Shown piece by piece: positions 23,309 through 35,500 of a stretch of DNA of 64,000 nucleotides (position 1 is its first letter; every line of letters begins with the position of its first letter). This stretch comes from Fremontodendron californicum (Eukaryota; Streptophyta; Magnoliopsida; Malvales; Malvaceae): assembly GCA_030761205.1 (NCBI GenBank), contig JAULJL010000040.1, forward strand, positions 15,012,603-15,076,602. Reading direction: 5' to 3'. The position numbers and the translations under genes were made by a program. Under the pieces are notes generated by a model, which did no database searches, was not told where the DNA came from, and was given only the letters and a program-made list of their open reading frames with translations.

Positions 23309-25336
23309 ACAAACCGAAATCCGAAGCTTTTTTTTTTTTTTTTTTACTTTTTCCCGTCTCATGAAAACTTTTAACTATTTTTTTAGTTTCAGAGAGAAAA
23401 ATGTAACAGCAGGGTGAATTTTTGTTCAGTTAATTCTCCTTAGTTTTCACAACTTTTGCCACTGTACTTTTCAATTGATGCCGGCCTTAGGGGAAAGTAA
23501 AAAAAAAAAGTTCAACACTTCTCCCAGTCAACGAAACAGACAAAAGCTTAGTTCAAGATGTCCGAAAGCAGACAACAACCGTTGGGGGGCGCACATGGGG
23601 TGTTTCGCGCCAAACACGAGAGAATTTGTCTGCCCAGGATTCGTCACGTGGCATAATGAAAAATATAGCCGTTAAATTGTAGACCCCAAGATGCACACCC
23701 TGGAAAAAGAGTTCAAAGAAAAAGCTGGTGTTATTATTTTTTTTTTGCTGTAGTAGATATTCATATTTATAGTATTTATTATGTTCGTAATAGCGACGTG
23801 ATCGAAAACGCATTTAAATTCTTGAAAAAGAGGGCCGAACAGGATATTGGATTTTGGTGTTTAACCTAGTCGAGTACAGCTTAAAAAGGTAGTTTCGGAT
23901 TCTCCTTATGCCACGGGTGGGACTGGGGGATCTTATGTTGCCCTCAGATTTTTCATTGTTCACAAGTCATGGCAATGGAGGAAAAAAGCTGAAGAAGAAG
24001 AAGGGGGGAAGAAGAAGAAGAAGAAGACAAAGGACTCAAAATTTCAAGGTCCCACTGGAATAGAAGGGAATGGGAAAGTGACCGACGGGGGAAGTGAAAC
24101 GATGGCTAGCTCACTGCCCTCTCAATCAACTTTATTGAATGAAATTAAATTTGAATCCTGATTTATCAAATATTTTAAGCTGTATTTTGATTGTAATTGA
24201 AAGAAACAGATGCAGCACCAACTACCTGTTTCTAATTTAATTTTCCCTTCCAGGACCATGCCATCAAAAAACAGAAGTGTAAGAAACAAACAGAAAACAT
24301 GGGGAATCAAATACTCAAGATAATTGACATTGAGAAATGGACAATGATTTGAAAATCCAAAATCCCAAGCAGTGACCGTTAAGCGTCCTTCTCTTTTAAT
24401 TATTTTAATACAGTAGTTTCGTTTGTACTCATTTTCTTGGATGGTACAGGTTTCAGACTCAGTACAGACAAAGGTCAAATTGAGTTATAATATTGTCCAA
24501 CTGGGGATACTATAATTTTGTTGGTCATGTTCTTCGTGATACTCTTTGCTTGGTGTGATATCAATAACCAAAAAAGTTATTGCATTTGGATGTATGATGG
24601 GAAATTTTTTTATCGCGTCCTCCACTAAACTTTTGATGATTTAGTATCAAAACGATGCGATAGTACGATAAAAAAGGATGCCATCGTTTATCCAAATAAC
24701 TGATAATCTCTTCATTGTCTCTAGCAAGGTAGTTAAACCTTACCAGTAGACGTATGATACGTATCGATACCGATGTGTTTCGACGTATCATTTCGGATTG
24801 TTCGGCATTTTTCAAATATTTTTTCATATATCTATATTTATAGTCTATTTTCAATAAGAGCAACCGACCCTGTCAATACTAGCATATGTGCAGCATGGGG
24901 TATAAGTTGAGATACAATACAAGTGTATAGGCTAGTAAATTTGTTTGTAAATAGTTAACAAACTGGCTGAGGCCATTACATAATGTACTTGTAGCAGAAT
25001 TCTACACTTGTAGCAGAATTCTACTTCTTTGAATAAATAAAACCAGCTTATCCAAAAAAAAAAAAAAGCACTCAAAATACATTATTATCTGATCTAATGA
25101 AGGTTTCTAATTTTATTGCATTTACAGACAAGAATGAAACAAATTTTTATATGGTCTTTCATATTGAAGTAAAGTTTTGGTGTTATGAATTTGGTTTTAT
25201 AGGAGTTATTATCAAATTTTCATGTAATTTAATTATAATCACACAATTCTAATTCAGAATAAATAAATAATTTTTTTAAATATCTTTATTTCTTCTTAAG
25301 AGACGGCATCCGATAGATCTGCAGCCTCCTTTGTAT

Positions 25337-25414
<78 letters not shown>

Positions 25415-25858
25415 TTAAACCCATCCATAGCATCTGATTAGCCTTATGATAAACTTAACAATGTGAGCAATCCTACAAGCACTCAGATCAAGAACAGAGA
25501 AATGAGGAAGAGGGGAAGCTGATAGGAGAACTTTTTATTATATCAATGCCAATAGCAAGATGATCAGAGAAAGAACTGACATTCAGTATCAGAATAATGG
25601 TGGTCTTTACTTTACATTAAACTTACATGCATATTACAGGAATATATAAGAAAAATAAATCTAAAACAAGATTTATTTCAAATTAAATCTATCTTTTAAT
25701 CATACAAACAGCATAAAACCACTTGAAGAAAATTCATGAATGAGTTCAAAATAACTTCTTGAAAAATGTTTCACAATGCATGCTAGCGGAACGAAATTGG
25801 AGACAAGACAACCGAGTGATACCAACTAGCAACAACCCAAGTCTTAGAACCTTGCGCT
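23309..25858. other. intergenic, tail-to-tail between the LRR kinase and V-ATPase subunit c
   Basis: Positions 23309-23470 are the presumed 3' UTR of the kinase gene and the last few hundred bases the 3' UTR of the V-ATPase gene. A GAA-rich stretch lies at 23985-24030. A 20-bp tandem duplication (CTTGTAGCAGAATTCTACA-like) occurs at about 24985-25022. A compound (AT)n(GA)n microsatellite is listed separately. No gene seen. Confidence 0.5.
25339..25410. repeat. compound (AT)n(GA)n microsatellite
   Basis: About 18 AT units run directly into about 18 GA units with no interruption. Confidence 0.95.
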
Positions 25859-27163
25859 CTATTCTGCTCGGGATTGACCAGCCCGGGAAGAGAGGATGAT
25901 GCCAACAATGAGTCCATACAGAGCCAAAGCCTCAGCAAAAATGAGAATAAGAATCATTCCAACAAAAAGCTTTGGCTGTTGGGCATTGGCTCTGAAAATA
26001 AATGCACAGTAAAACTAAATCAAAGTACATGCATTCTCATACTTGCAATAATCTAGAAACCGAATATAAAGCAAAAAACTTCTGAATGAAAAGAATGCAC
26101 ATAAATATACAAGTAACCAAGAGAAAACAACAATGATTATCGGCCGTAAATTGGATGCAATCCATAGAAATACCACAAGTCTGTATTCATTGGCAAATGG
26201 CAACAATTCCAAACTTCTCACAAGACTTTTTAAAAGTAATTTTTTCTCTTTCTCAATGCTTTGAGCTCTATAACTTCTAAATACCTTAATTGAATAAAAA
26301 TAAACTACATTTTGTGTGATAAGTAAAATTCCAACTAATCTAGACTCAAATTCACTCAACTAAAACAATTCGCCATTATAGCTTCATCAGAATTTCTAAG
26401 TGAAAAGCCAACCATATGCTCACAGTTATTATGACAGAAATAATGTACTTCCATCAGTTGCAGCCAAATTCTAAAACAAAATCTTCTCCAAAAATGTATC
26501 CTAATATAGAAAACTATGTTTCTGAAATCACATATTTTACTATGCCCTAAGTTCAATTGCTTTTTACTACTATAATCAGTTAAAAAATCTACACAGCAAA
26601 AGAACAGAGAATGAAATCTCAATCCTGCAAACAACATTTCAATTTAAAGAGTTGAAAAAGGAAAATACCAAAAACAAATAATTACAATCGAATTAGATAA
26701 CAATACCTAACGCCAGCATCGCCGACGATTCCAATAGCCATGCCGGCAGAGAGACCAGCGAGGCCACAAGCGAGACCAGAGGAAAGATGAGCATAGCCAT
26801 CGAAAAGGTAGTAAGATTTGGCCTTTGGGTTAATCCCGGTGCTTATAATAACCGCAATAATCAACCCATAAATACCTAAAACTCCAGCCATAACAACGGG
26901 GACGATCGATTTCATTACCAGCTCTGGCCTCATCACTCCCATCGACGCCACTCCGACACCGCTCTTGGCCGTCCCGTATGCAGCTCCCATACCTGAAAAA
27001 AAAAAAAAAAAAAAACCCAATTTGTTAGGGAAATTAGCACCGATCAAAAATCGAAAACTTTTGGAGTTAGAGTTAGGTTTTTACAGGAGAAAACGAGGGC
27101 AGCAGCGGCCCCGAGGAAGCCAAAGAAAGGAGCAGTTTCATCGCCGCTGAATGTGGACGACAT
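25859..27163 (-). CDS. VHA-c: V-type proton ATPase 16 kDa proteolipid subunit c
   Basis: Three exons, 27163-27085, 26992-26707 and 25991-25859, join in phase to 165 residues, the standard length of plant VHA-c. The product is the c-ring proteolipid of the V-ATPase membrane sector, which moves protons into the vacuole and endomembrane compartments. Four hydrophobic helices are visible. The proton-carrying glutamate is Glu142 in FAEALALYG of helix 4, and the family motifs [12 protein letters not shown] and [16 protein letters not shown] are intact. The start [10 protein letters not shown] matches the family N-terminus. Plants carry several nearly identical VHA-c genes, so the exact paralogue cannot be assigned. 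Confidence 0.97.
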
Positions 27164-30128
27164 TTTAGTTTTTCAAAATTTTCACCGACGATTTGAAGAG
27201 ATTTGAGGAACTTTGATCGGTGGATTTCTTCACGATCAGAGGGAGAGAGAGAGAGAGAGATGGAGAAGGAACTAGGAAATTTCTTAGTGGACCCTCGTGA
27301 ACGTTGATCGTGCCATAGCCATACAATTAAGTAAAACGTGTCTTGGGCCTGATTTGGGACAAACTTTTATGGGCATGTTTTGGGCCTAATTTGAGCTGAA
27401 TTAGGGAAATTTTATGGGTTCCTTTGTCATTATCTTGAAAAAGTATATATATATATATATATATATATATGATATTTGTGTCGTATTTATATTATTTTTT
27501 TGTATCATAATCTTATTTAAAATGTTATATGTTTATATAAATCTTGATATGTTAATAATTTATTTTATATAAATTTTGACATATTCGTATATTCATATTG
27601 TGTTCGTGTTTTAACTATTTTTCTTATGTCGGATTTGTCCTTTTTTTGTTTTTTTCGTACTTGTTTGTTTTCAATGTTTGATCCGATTCTTTATTTAATA
27701 AAAAAAAATGATTTCGCCTGAAAAAAAAAAAAAAAACACGGATACAAAGACGAAGCAAATAAAGGAGACGATGTCGTGGAATTCACCTATTCGATCACCA
27801 GTAAAATATCGATCAGTCGTATTTGTATTTCGTAGTTCCCGTTAAACAGTTAAAAACAAACAAGAAAGAAAGCGACACCGAAAAAAGAGACTCGGGACTC
27901 GTTATGAGAGTAAAAACACGGATAAGGATAGAAAAATGAGGGCAGAGAATTTCTATTCATTGGCACCATCCAGCCCTTGTCATAGGCTTCACATATCCCC
28001 GCAAATCACAATTTGTAATTGACAGCATATCTTGGCCTTGCCTTCAACTTTAAATTCAGCCACTAAAATCTACATTTTAAACCAGGCTTACAAGGAAATT
28101 TAAGATAATTATTAGCTACAAGCAATAAGATAGGCCTTGAAACTAATATATTCATTTTACAAAATAATCATCCATAAAGCTCTTTTATGGATCAACAATC
28201 ATGCTCCTTTTCCTTGGCGGATGAATCATATCTCGAACCATATTGACAATCTCAAATAAAAGAACTCAATATCTTTCTTTTAAACACATTTTTAGGGAGG
28301 TAAATTAATTCCTTATCCGATAGTTTGGCCAAACCTGGGGTTATTCGGAATATTGATTTTGGAGCTCTCATATAATTTTTTTCTTGTTCTAGACTGACTG
28401 CATAAGTCTTGTTCTTTAAGTTTCAATGCAAGCTGCCTTTCAAAAAAATAAAAAGAGCCCAAAAATTAAGTCTACTTTTAACACTCTCATCGATTGTACT
28501 TATTGAGCAAATTATTATAATGAAAATGAGGGATGATTAATCTCAACTTACTTTGAGGGAAATGTAAATCGTTTTCGTCACACGTTCACCTGGGGAATCA
28601 TGTATTCTCAAGCCAATTATAGTGGAGAGGTTTGGGGCCTTGGGGGCCAGGAGTAAGTATGCAAAAGGGAAAAACCCAAAGAATATTGCATCATTGGTGA
28701 AATAATTATGGGGACTAATGTGGACAAACCATCCAAGTATAATCATTTTATTGTGCTATATCCACAAGCTTTTGTGATGAGTCCATTTTGTTCTTATAGC
28801 ATCTGAAATAAGCCTACTCTTATATATGGAAGATCATACAATGAAAAATTTCATGAAATGTCATCACAATATCTTGATCACCATGGCCATAATATTGGCC
28901 TATTGCCTTTGCATTTAATTTCAATGATGACTCCAAGGGCAAAGTCAAGAATTTTACGTTGGGAGTCGAGATAAAAAAAAAAATCAAATTATAAATTTTT
29001 GAGAAACAAAAATAGATTTTTTTTTTTTTTTTATTATCATTTTCTAAGTTTGACAATTGTAAAAAATCTAAGGAATTTGAAAGAGCCAAGGGGGTAAGGC
29101 CTCTGCCTGCCTCCCTTGGATCCCCTTCTGGATGGCTCCATCAATTTTAGGAGTGGAAATAGCTAAAGAAAACCCATTAATGGACATGATTAAAAGATTA
29201 AAAAAAACTTTAATAAAATGTGCGAGTAATCCTTCCCTTATGCCGACAGTCGAAAAATCACTAGTAATTGAACAAATAAAAATGTAGCAAAACATGAAGA
29301 CTACATTTGTAAAGAATATAGAAACTAAGAAAGACTCAACTCAACTATGATAATTTTATACTTGTATTAAAAATATAAATAAAAACTTTTATTTGCTGAA
29401 AGATTAAGTTACTAAAAGAACTGTTAAATAGATTTAAATAAACAACTTGTGTAAATGGTGTTATATTGTAAAACAAGTGACGTTATCATTTTTTTTTTTT
29501 GGTATCGAATTTCATTGAAATTCGAAATTCAAATTTACTGGATATCATATTTTAAAATAATTATATGAATCAATTGAATTAAATTATGAATTTAATATAT
29601 ATATATTCATTTTTATGTTTGGGGTCCTATCAAAAGCTTATTAAAATGGAATAAAGAAGGGAAAAGGTATCGCAACAAGAATCACACCTTTTTGATAAAC
29701 AAAAAACGAATATAATCAAAAGCCAAATTGTAGTATCTAGAACCAAAGAGCAAATTAAGAGTTTGTCTGCGCAACATAAGCAAACAGAGATCTAACAAGT
29801 CAATTCATACGTGTTATAAGTTGGAAAGCTATAAGGTAAACTCTTATGATAAGCTTAAAATAAACTTCATTACATATATAACATGATAAAATTACATATA
29901 AATATGATAAATTACATATGTAACTGAAAGTTGTCATATATTTATATATTTTTTTTACATATAAACATGACAAATTATATATATATACATGATAAATTAC
30001 ATATAAACATGTGACCATCATGACATCAATTTCTCACCCATTCTTTCCCAATCAATGGCCCATATATATCTCCTCCCCATATTCGAGAGTTCCCTGTTGA
30101 GAAACGTGGTCTAATTAATGGCCTATAG

Positions 30129-30175
<47 letters not shown>

Positions 30176-31795
30176 TCCGTTTGTAAATTGTAAACGTTAG
30201 CCAACTAATGAAAATCTGATCACATAATAAAAGGTAAAAACAATGTGCCTTCTGTGAAATTCCCCAGGATTCATGGGGTTCTTGACTTCTTGTTTCTTTG
30301 TCAGTACCCCAGCTTCCATTTCCCTAAAGCCTGGCTGTTCATTGACGAAAATCTGAGCCTCTCATTGCTTCTTTTTGTTCCATACTATTCTTTCATTTTC
30401 TTCTTCAATGATACACCTAAAAGAATAGAAAGTTTCAAACCTTCAACACTACTACTCTTTCACTAGGTCTTTCTCTCAAATTGATTCTAATATCAGAAAC
30501 CCTGGTTAATTACTACAATTTTCAAACCATTTAGAGAGGAAAGTGTTTGTTTGGGTGCAGTTTTCAATCAATTACAAGCTTTTTAATATATGATAATAAT
30601 GTATGAATTAGCCACAGGATATATCCACTCTAATTCACATGATGGTCAATCATCATCTCATAGAATGACATATTACTGATGAATTAATTTTTTATTTTAT
30701 TTTATATTAATCCCCAAAATTCTAGAAAAAGTTTGGGAAAAAATATTTTCCAATTTCCACCAAATGGGTCTAAAATTTTTTATTTTCAATCATAGTTTCT
30801 CCTTAGTGAAAAAATGTATTATTATACATAGAGTCTAGAAAAAGTAGTGTACTTTATTTCATTGTGAATACAAGTGTTAGAATTAATGGCTACAAGTGGT
30901 GCAATCATGGTTGATGTCCCTTGAAAGAAGCTTGTGTTTCACAACTTAGAATAAAAGGTGGAAGCAAGATTGTTGAGTTTATGAGTGTAGTTCAAGAGTT
31001 TGGTTAATTAAAACCATTGATTTGTTTTTTCTTTTACTTTGTTGGATATATAGACAGTATTAGATTATCGAATGATTATAAACATTAATTAAAGATTATT
31101 TAATTATTATTTTTAAAAAATTATATTTAATATATTATTTTTATTAAATTAAAAAAATTAATATATTAATTATATTTTTTATAAATATTACAGTTACCAT
31201 TTCTGGTATAAAAAAAACTAGAAAAAGATTTTAGTTTTTTTCTTCACCAACCATGCTTTAAAAGGAAAAATGTCTTGTAACAAACAAAAAGTTGGAAGGG
31301 TAAGGTGTTGTTCTAGGATCAAGAAAAAGTGAGAAAAAGATAGGAATTTGGAGGGTGGTCGATGTCAAAAAAGGGTTTAAGATCCTAATAGGACCCCTCC
31401 AAAGATCTCCCTTTCCTGGTTACGTTAACTCTTATTATCTTCACATTTTTTTTTTTTAATTTATATAAATTACTAAGTAGTATTATTATTGTTATATATA
31501 TATCGTTGTTAAACTGTGAGAGGAAGAAAAGAGAGAGAGAGAGAGAAGGGTTTTTGGGTTCACTGCCCCAGCTTGGTGGGCCGTGGGTCCGCAAGGAGGG
31601 GTCTAATGAGTTCAATGATGCGGTCCGCCGCATGATTATGGAGACCCACGGCCGACCCACCACCGTCCTACGTGGACAACGCATCCACTTTTCTAGCCAT
31701 TCACTGTAGCCCAGCTTCCCTAATCCCAGCTCCTTTTTTTCATATTTCATCCTGAGTTATTAATTGGCTCAATATATATATATATATATATATAT
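27164..31795. other. 4.6-kb intergenic spacer
   Basis: The first 150 bases are the 5' UTR and promoter side of VHA-c, with a (GA)n tract at 27241-27261. The rest is AT-rich with no accepted gene. It contains (AT)n at 27446-27470, 30132-30172 and 31772-31795; a probable diverged MITE at 28930-29140 (inner end AGCCAAGGGGGTAAGGCCTC); and a GC-rich inverted repeat at about 31565-31665. Confidence 0.5.
31565..31665. repeat. GC-rich imperfect inverted repeat
   Basis: GGTGGGCCGTGGGTCC is mirrored by GAGACCCACGGCCGACCCAC some 60 bases later, in otherwise AT-rich DNA. It could form a hairpin. No known small RNA was recognised in it. Confidence 0.5.
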
Positions 31796-32124
31796 TGTTA
31801 GAATCCCACATCGGTGGGAGAATTGTTAGAGTTCCTCCTTGAAGGCTATATAAAGAGCCTTAAGGAGAAGTATTAAAACCATCCCAAGAATTATCTCTTC
31901 CTCTCTTGTATACTTTCTTATATTCTTTGTGAGGTTGTTCTCTCCTAGTATTTAGAGAGAGGTGTTGTAATATTTTCTCATAGTGAAATTCTTCTAGTCT
32001 TGTCCCGTGGTTTTTCCCTTTATTCATTGAGGGTTTTCCACGTTAAATTTTGTGTGTTCAGTTCCTATTTTCTCATCTCTTATTTTAGTTGTGAGACACT
32101 ATTCCGTCACTCTGTTACCTAACA
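31796..32124 (+). repeat. 5' LTR of the intact Copia element
   Basis: Starts TGTTAGAATCC and ends CCTAACA. It contains the promoter (snRNA-type upstream motif plus TATA box, listed separately) and a T-rich downstream half. No difference from 36566-36894 was found by direct reading. Confidence 0.97.
31803..31854 (+). promoter_or_regulatory. LTR promoter: USE-like motif plus TATA box
   Basis: ATCCCACATCG at 31803-31813 matches the plant snRNA gene upstream sequence element RTCCCACATCG exactly. TATATAAA at 31847-31854 is the TATA box. There are 33 bases between them, the spacing reported for RNA polymerase II snRNA genes in plants. The same pair is in the 3' LTR at 36573-36624. Use of this architecture by the element is inferred. 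Confidence 0.6.
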
Positions 32125-32125
32125 G

Positions 32126-32138
32126 TGGTATCAGAGCC
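32126..32138 (+). other. primer-binding site of the intact Copia element
   Basis: TGGTATCAGAGCC one base after the 5' LTR, complementary to the 3' end of initiator Met-tRNA. Confidence 0.95.
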
Positions 32139-32569
32139 ATTGGTTCGTGGTCCTTATTCCGCTGCAGTGAAAGTGTTGGTTCTTAGTATGCTCTGTGGTT
32201 GCAGTATTGTCTGATCTTCCACATCAGAAAAGAATTATTCTTGTTGCTGGAAATAAAGTGTGGTAGTGTGAAAGTGTCTAGGGAAGTTCTGGCTAGGAAA
32301 GACTTGGTATTTAAGTGTGTCTATCAGTGACCCACCTCTCTTTCCTGGGAACCTACCTGGTGCACTATTCACGGGCTACGGTCACTGTTCCAGTATACGG
32401 TCACTATTCACAGATACGGTTACTATTCATACGTGTGGTTGTATACTTTTGCAGTAATTGTTAACGTATACTGGATTTGTTCTAGTGTACGACATACGTA
32501 CAATACTGTTCACGTATACGGTACTATTCACGGTGAAATAGTGTAACTCGCTTCAGTTCGTGTACAACC

Positions 32570-35500
32570 ATGGCAGCAAAATTCGAGATAGAGAAGTTCA
32601 GTGGGAGAAATTTCTCCTTGTGGAAATTGAAGATAAGAGCAATTTTGAGGAAGGATAATTGTCTAGAAGCAATTGAAAGTAGACCCACAGAAATGACTGA
32701 TGAAAAGTGGAAAGAGAAGGATGACAATGCTGTTGCCAATCTGCACCTAGCAATGGCGGATTCAGTTTTGTCAAGTGTTGCAGAGAAGAAGACTGCAAAG
32801 GAGATTTGGGATGTTCTAAACAAATTGTACGAGGTGAAGTCACTTCACACCAGAATATTCTTGAAGAGGAAACTCTACACTCTTCGAATGAGTGAATCCA
32901 CGTCGGTAACGGATCACATCAACACTCTGAATACGCTATTTGCTCAACTCACAGCATCAGATTTCAAAATAGCGGAAAATGAACGTGCGGAACTTCTACT
33001 TCAGAGTTTACCAGATTCGTATGATCAACTCATCATCAACATCACAAATAACAATGTTAGTGACTCTCTTCACTTTGATGATGTTGCCGGTGCTATTCTT
33101 GAAGAAGAATCCAGGCGCAAGAATAAGGAGGAAAGGTCAGAAAATTCAAAGCAAGCAGAGGCTTTAACGGTGATGAGAGGCAGATCAACAGAACGTGGCT
33201 CCAGTGGGAGTCAAAATCATGGTAGATCAAAATCTCGAAGAAGGAAGAATCTTAAATGCTACAATTGTGGCATGAGAGGGCACTCGAAGAAGGAGTGTTG
33301 GCATAATAAGAAGGGTGGAGAAAAGAATTCTGAAACATCAACCTCCCAAGGTTGTGTTGCAAGTACCTCAGATGATGGAGAAATCTTGTATAGTGAAGCA
33401 GCGACTAGTTCTAAAGGCGGAAAGAAACTCAATGATGTCTGGATAATGGATTCAGGTGCGACATGGCACATGACTCCACACCGAGATTGGTTTTGCACTT
33501 ATGAACCTATTTCGGAAGGATCTGTGTTCATGGGAAATGATCACGCCTTAGATATTGCTGGAGTCGGTACCGTCAGATTAAAAATGCATGATGGTACTGT
33601 TCGCAAAATTCAAGGGGTACGACATGTGAAGGGCTTAAAGAAGAACTTATTGTCAATTGGACAATTGGATGACCTCGGGTGCAAGATCCACACTGAATGT
33701 GGAATATTGAAAGTAGTGAAAGGAAACCTTGTGGTGATGAAAGCAGAGAAGATCACAAGCAATCTATACATGCTTTTGGGAGAGACGTTGCAAGAGGCAG
33801 ATGCATCAGTTGCAGCAGCCAGCCAAGAAGAAACGACGATGATGTGGCATCGCAGATTAGGCCATATGTCAGAGCGAGGCTTGAAAGTCCTTGCAGAACG
33901 CAATCTCCTGCCCGGGCTCAAGATGGTCAATTTACCTTTCTGTGAGCACTGTGTGATAAGCAAGCAGCATAGATTGAAGTTTGCTAAAGTAACTACAAGA
34001 AGCAAACACATACTGGACTTAATCCATTCTGATGTGTGGGAGTCACCAGAAATATCCCTGGGTGGAGCAAAGTATTTTGTATCATTCATTGATGACTATT
34101 CCAGGAGATTATGGGTGTACCCAATCAAGAAGAAGTCAGATGTGTTTCCAGTATTCAAGGAGTTCAAAGCACAAGTAGAGCTTGAAACTGGGAAAAGAAT
34201 CAAGTGCTTGAGGACAGACAATGGAGGAGAATATGTAGACGGTAACTTTCTAGCATTCTGTAAGAAAGAGGGTATTATGAGACAATTCACGGTTGCACAT
34301 ACGCCTCAACAGAATGGTGTAGCAGAGCGGATGAACAGAACTCTCCTAGATAGAACAAGAGCCATGCTGAGAACAGCGGGATTGGCCAAATCTTTCTGGG
34401 CAGAAGCAGTCAAAACCACCTGTTATGTGATAAATCGATCACCATCAACGGCGATTGGTTTGAAGACGCCTATGGAGATGTGGAAAGGAAAGCCAGCTGA
34501 TTATTCTTCTCTACATGTGTTTGGATGTCCTGTGTACGTGATGTACAACTCCCAAGAAAGAACAAAGCTGGATCCAAAATCCAGAAAATGTATATTCTTG
34601 GGTTATGCTGACGGTGTTAAGGGGTATCGCCTGTGGGATCCCACTGCCCGCAAGGTTGTTGTCAGCAGAGATGTACTTTTTGCAGAAAATGAACTGCAAA
34701 GTGAGCAAACAAATGACAACACTTCAAAAGAGACTGCTACAGTGCAGATGGATAGAAATTCTCAAGAAGATGATTCTTCTGAAGCAGAACCAGAGCATGA
34801 GGTACCAGAACCAGTTGAGTCCGAGGCTGTAGAAGTTCGACGGTCAACTCGTGAGAGAAGGCCTCCAAATTGGCACACGGAGTATGTTACGGAGAGCAAT
34901 GTTGCATACTGTCTTTTAACAGAGGATGGAGAGCCATCAACTTTTCATGAAGCTACTAGTAGCCCAGATGCTTCTCTGTGGATGACAGCAATGCAGGAAG
35001 AAATTGAAGCTCTTCACAAGAACGAGACATGGGAACTGGTGGAATTACCACGTGGCAGAAAAGCCATTGGTAACAAATGGGTCTACAAGATCAAGCGGGA
35101 TAGCAATGATCAAGTAGAACGATATCGTGCTAGATTGGTTGTAAAAGGATATGCTCAGAAAGAAGGTATTGACTTCAACGAGATATTTTCTCCAGTTGTC
35201 AGACTTACTACTATCAGAGTAGTGTTGGCTATGTGTGCTGCATTTGATTTACATCTTGAACAACTAGATGTAAAGACGGCTTTTCTACATGGAGAGCTTG
35301 AAGAAGAAATTTATATGCTCCAACCAGAAGGTTTTGTTGAAACAGGCAAAGAGAACTTGGTTTGCAGGTTGACCAAATCTCTGTACGGTCTAAAGCAGGC
35401 GCCCAGATGTTGGTACAAGAGATTTGATTCTTTCATAATTAGCCTTGAATACAACAGACTGAGTTCAGACCATTGTACGTACTACAAGAGGTTTGATGAT

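Noticed and set aside
30245..30466. 73-codon plus-strand open frame in the large spacer
   Set aside because: Short, hydrophobic by T-richness, with no domain and no splice partners.
31385..31750. 121-codon minus-strand open frame before the intact Copia element
   Set aside because: The frame is kept open by the GC-rich inverted repeat and a GA tract; no domain or homology is apparent.
33610..34089. 159-codon minus-strand open frame
   Set aside because: Antisense shadow of the intact Copia gag-pol frame.
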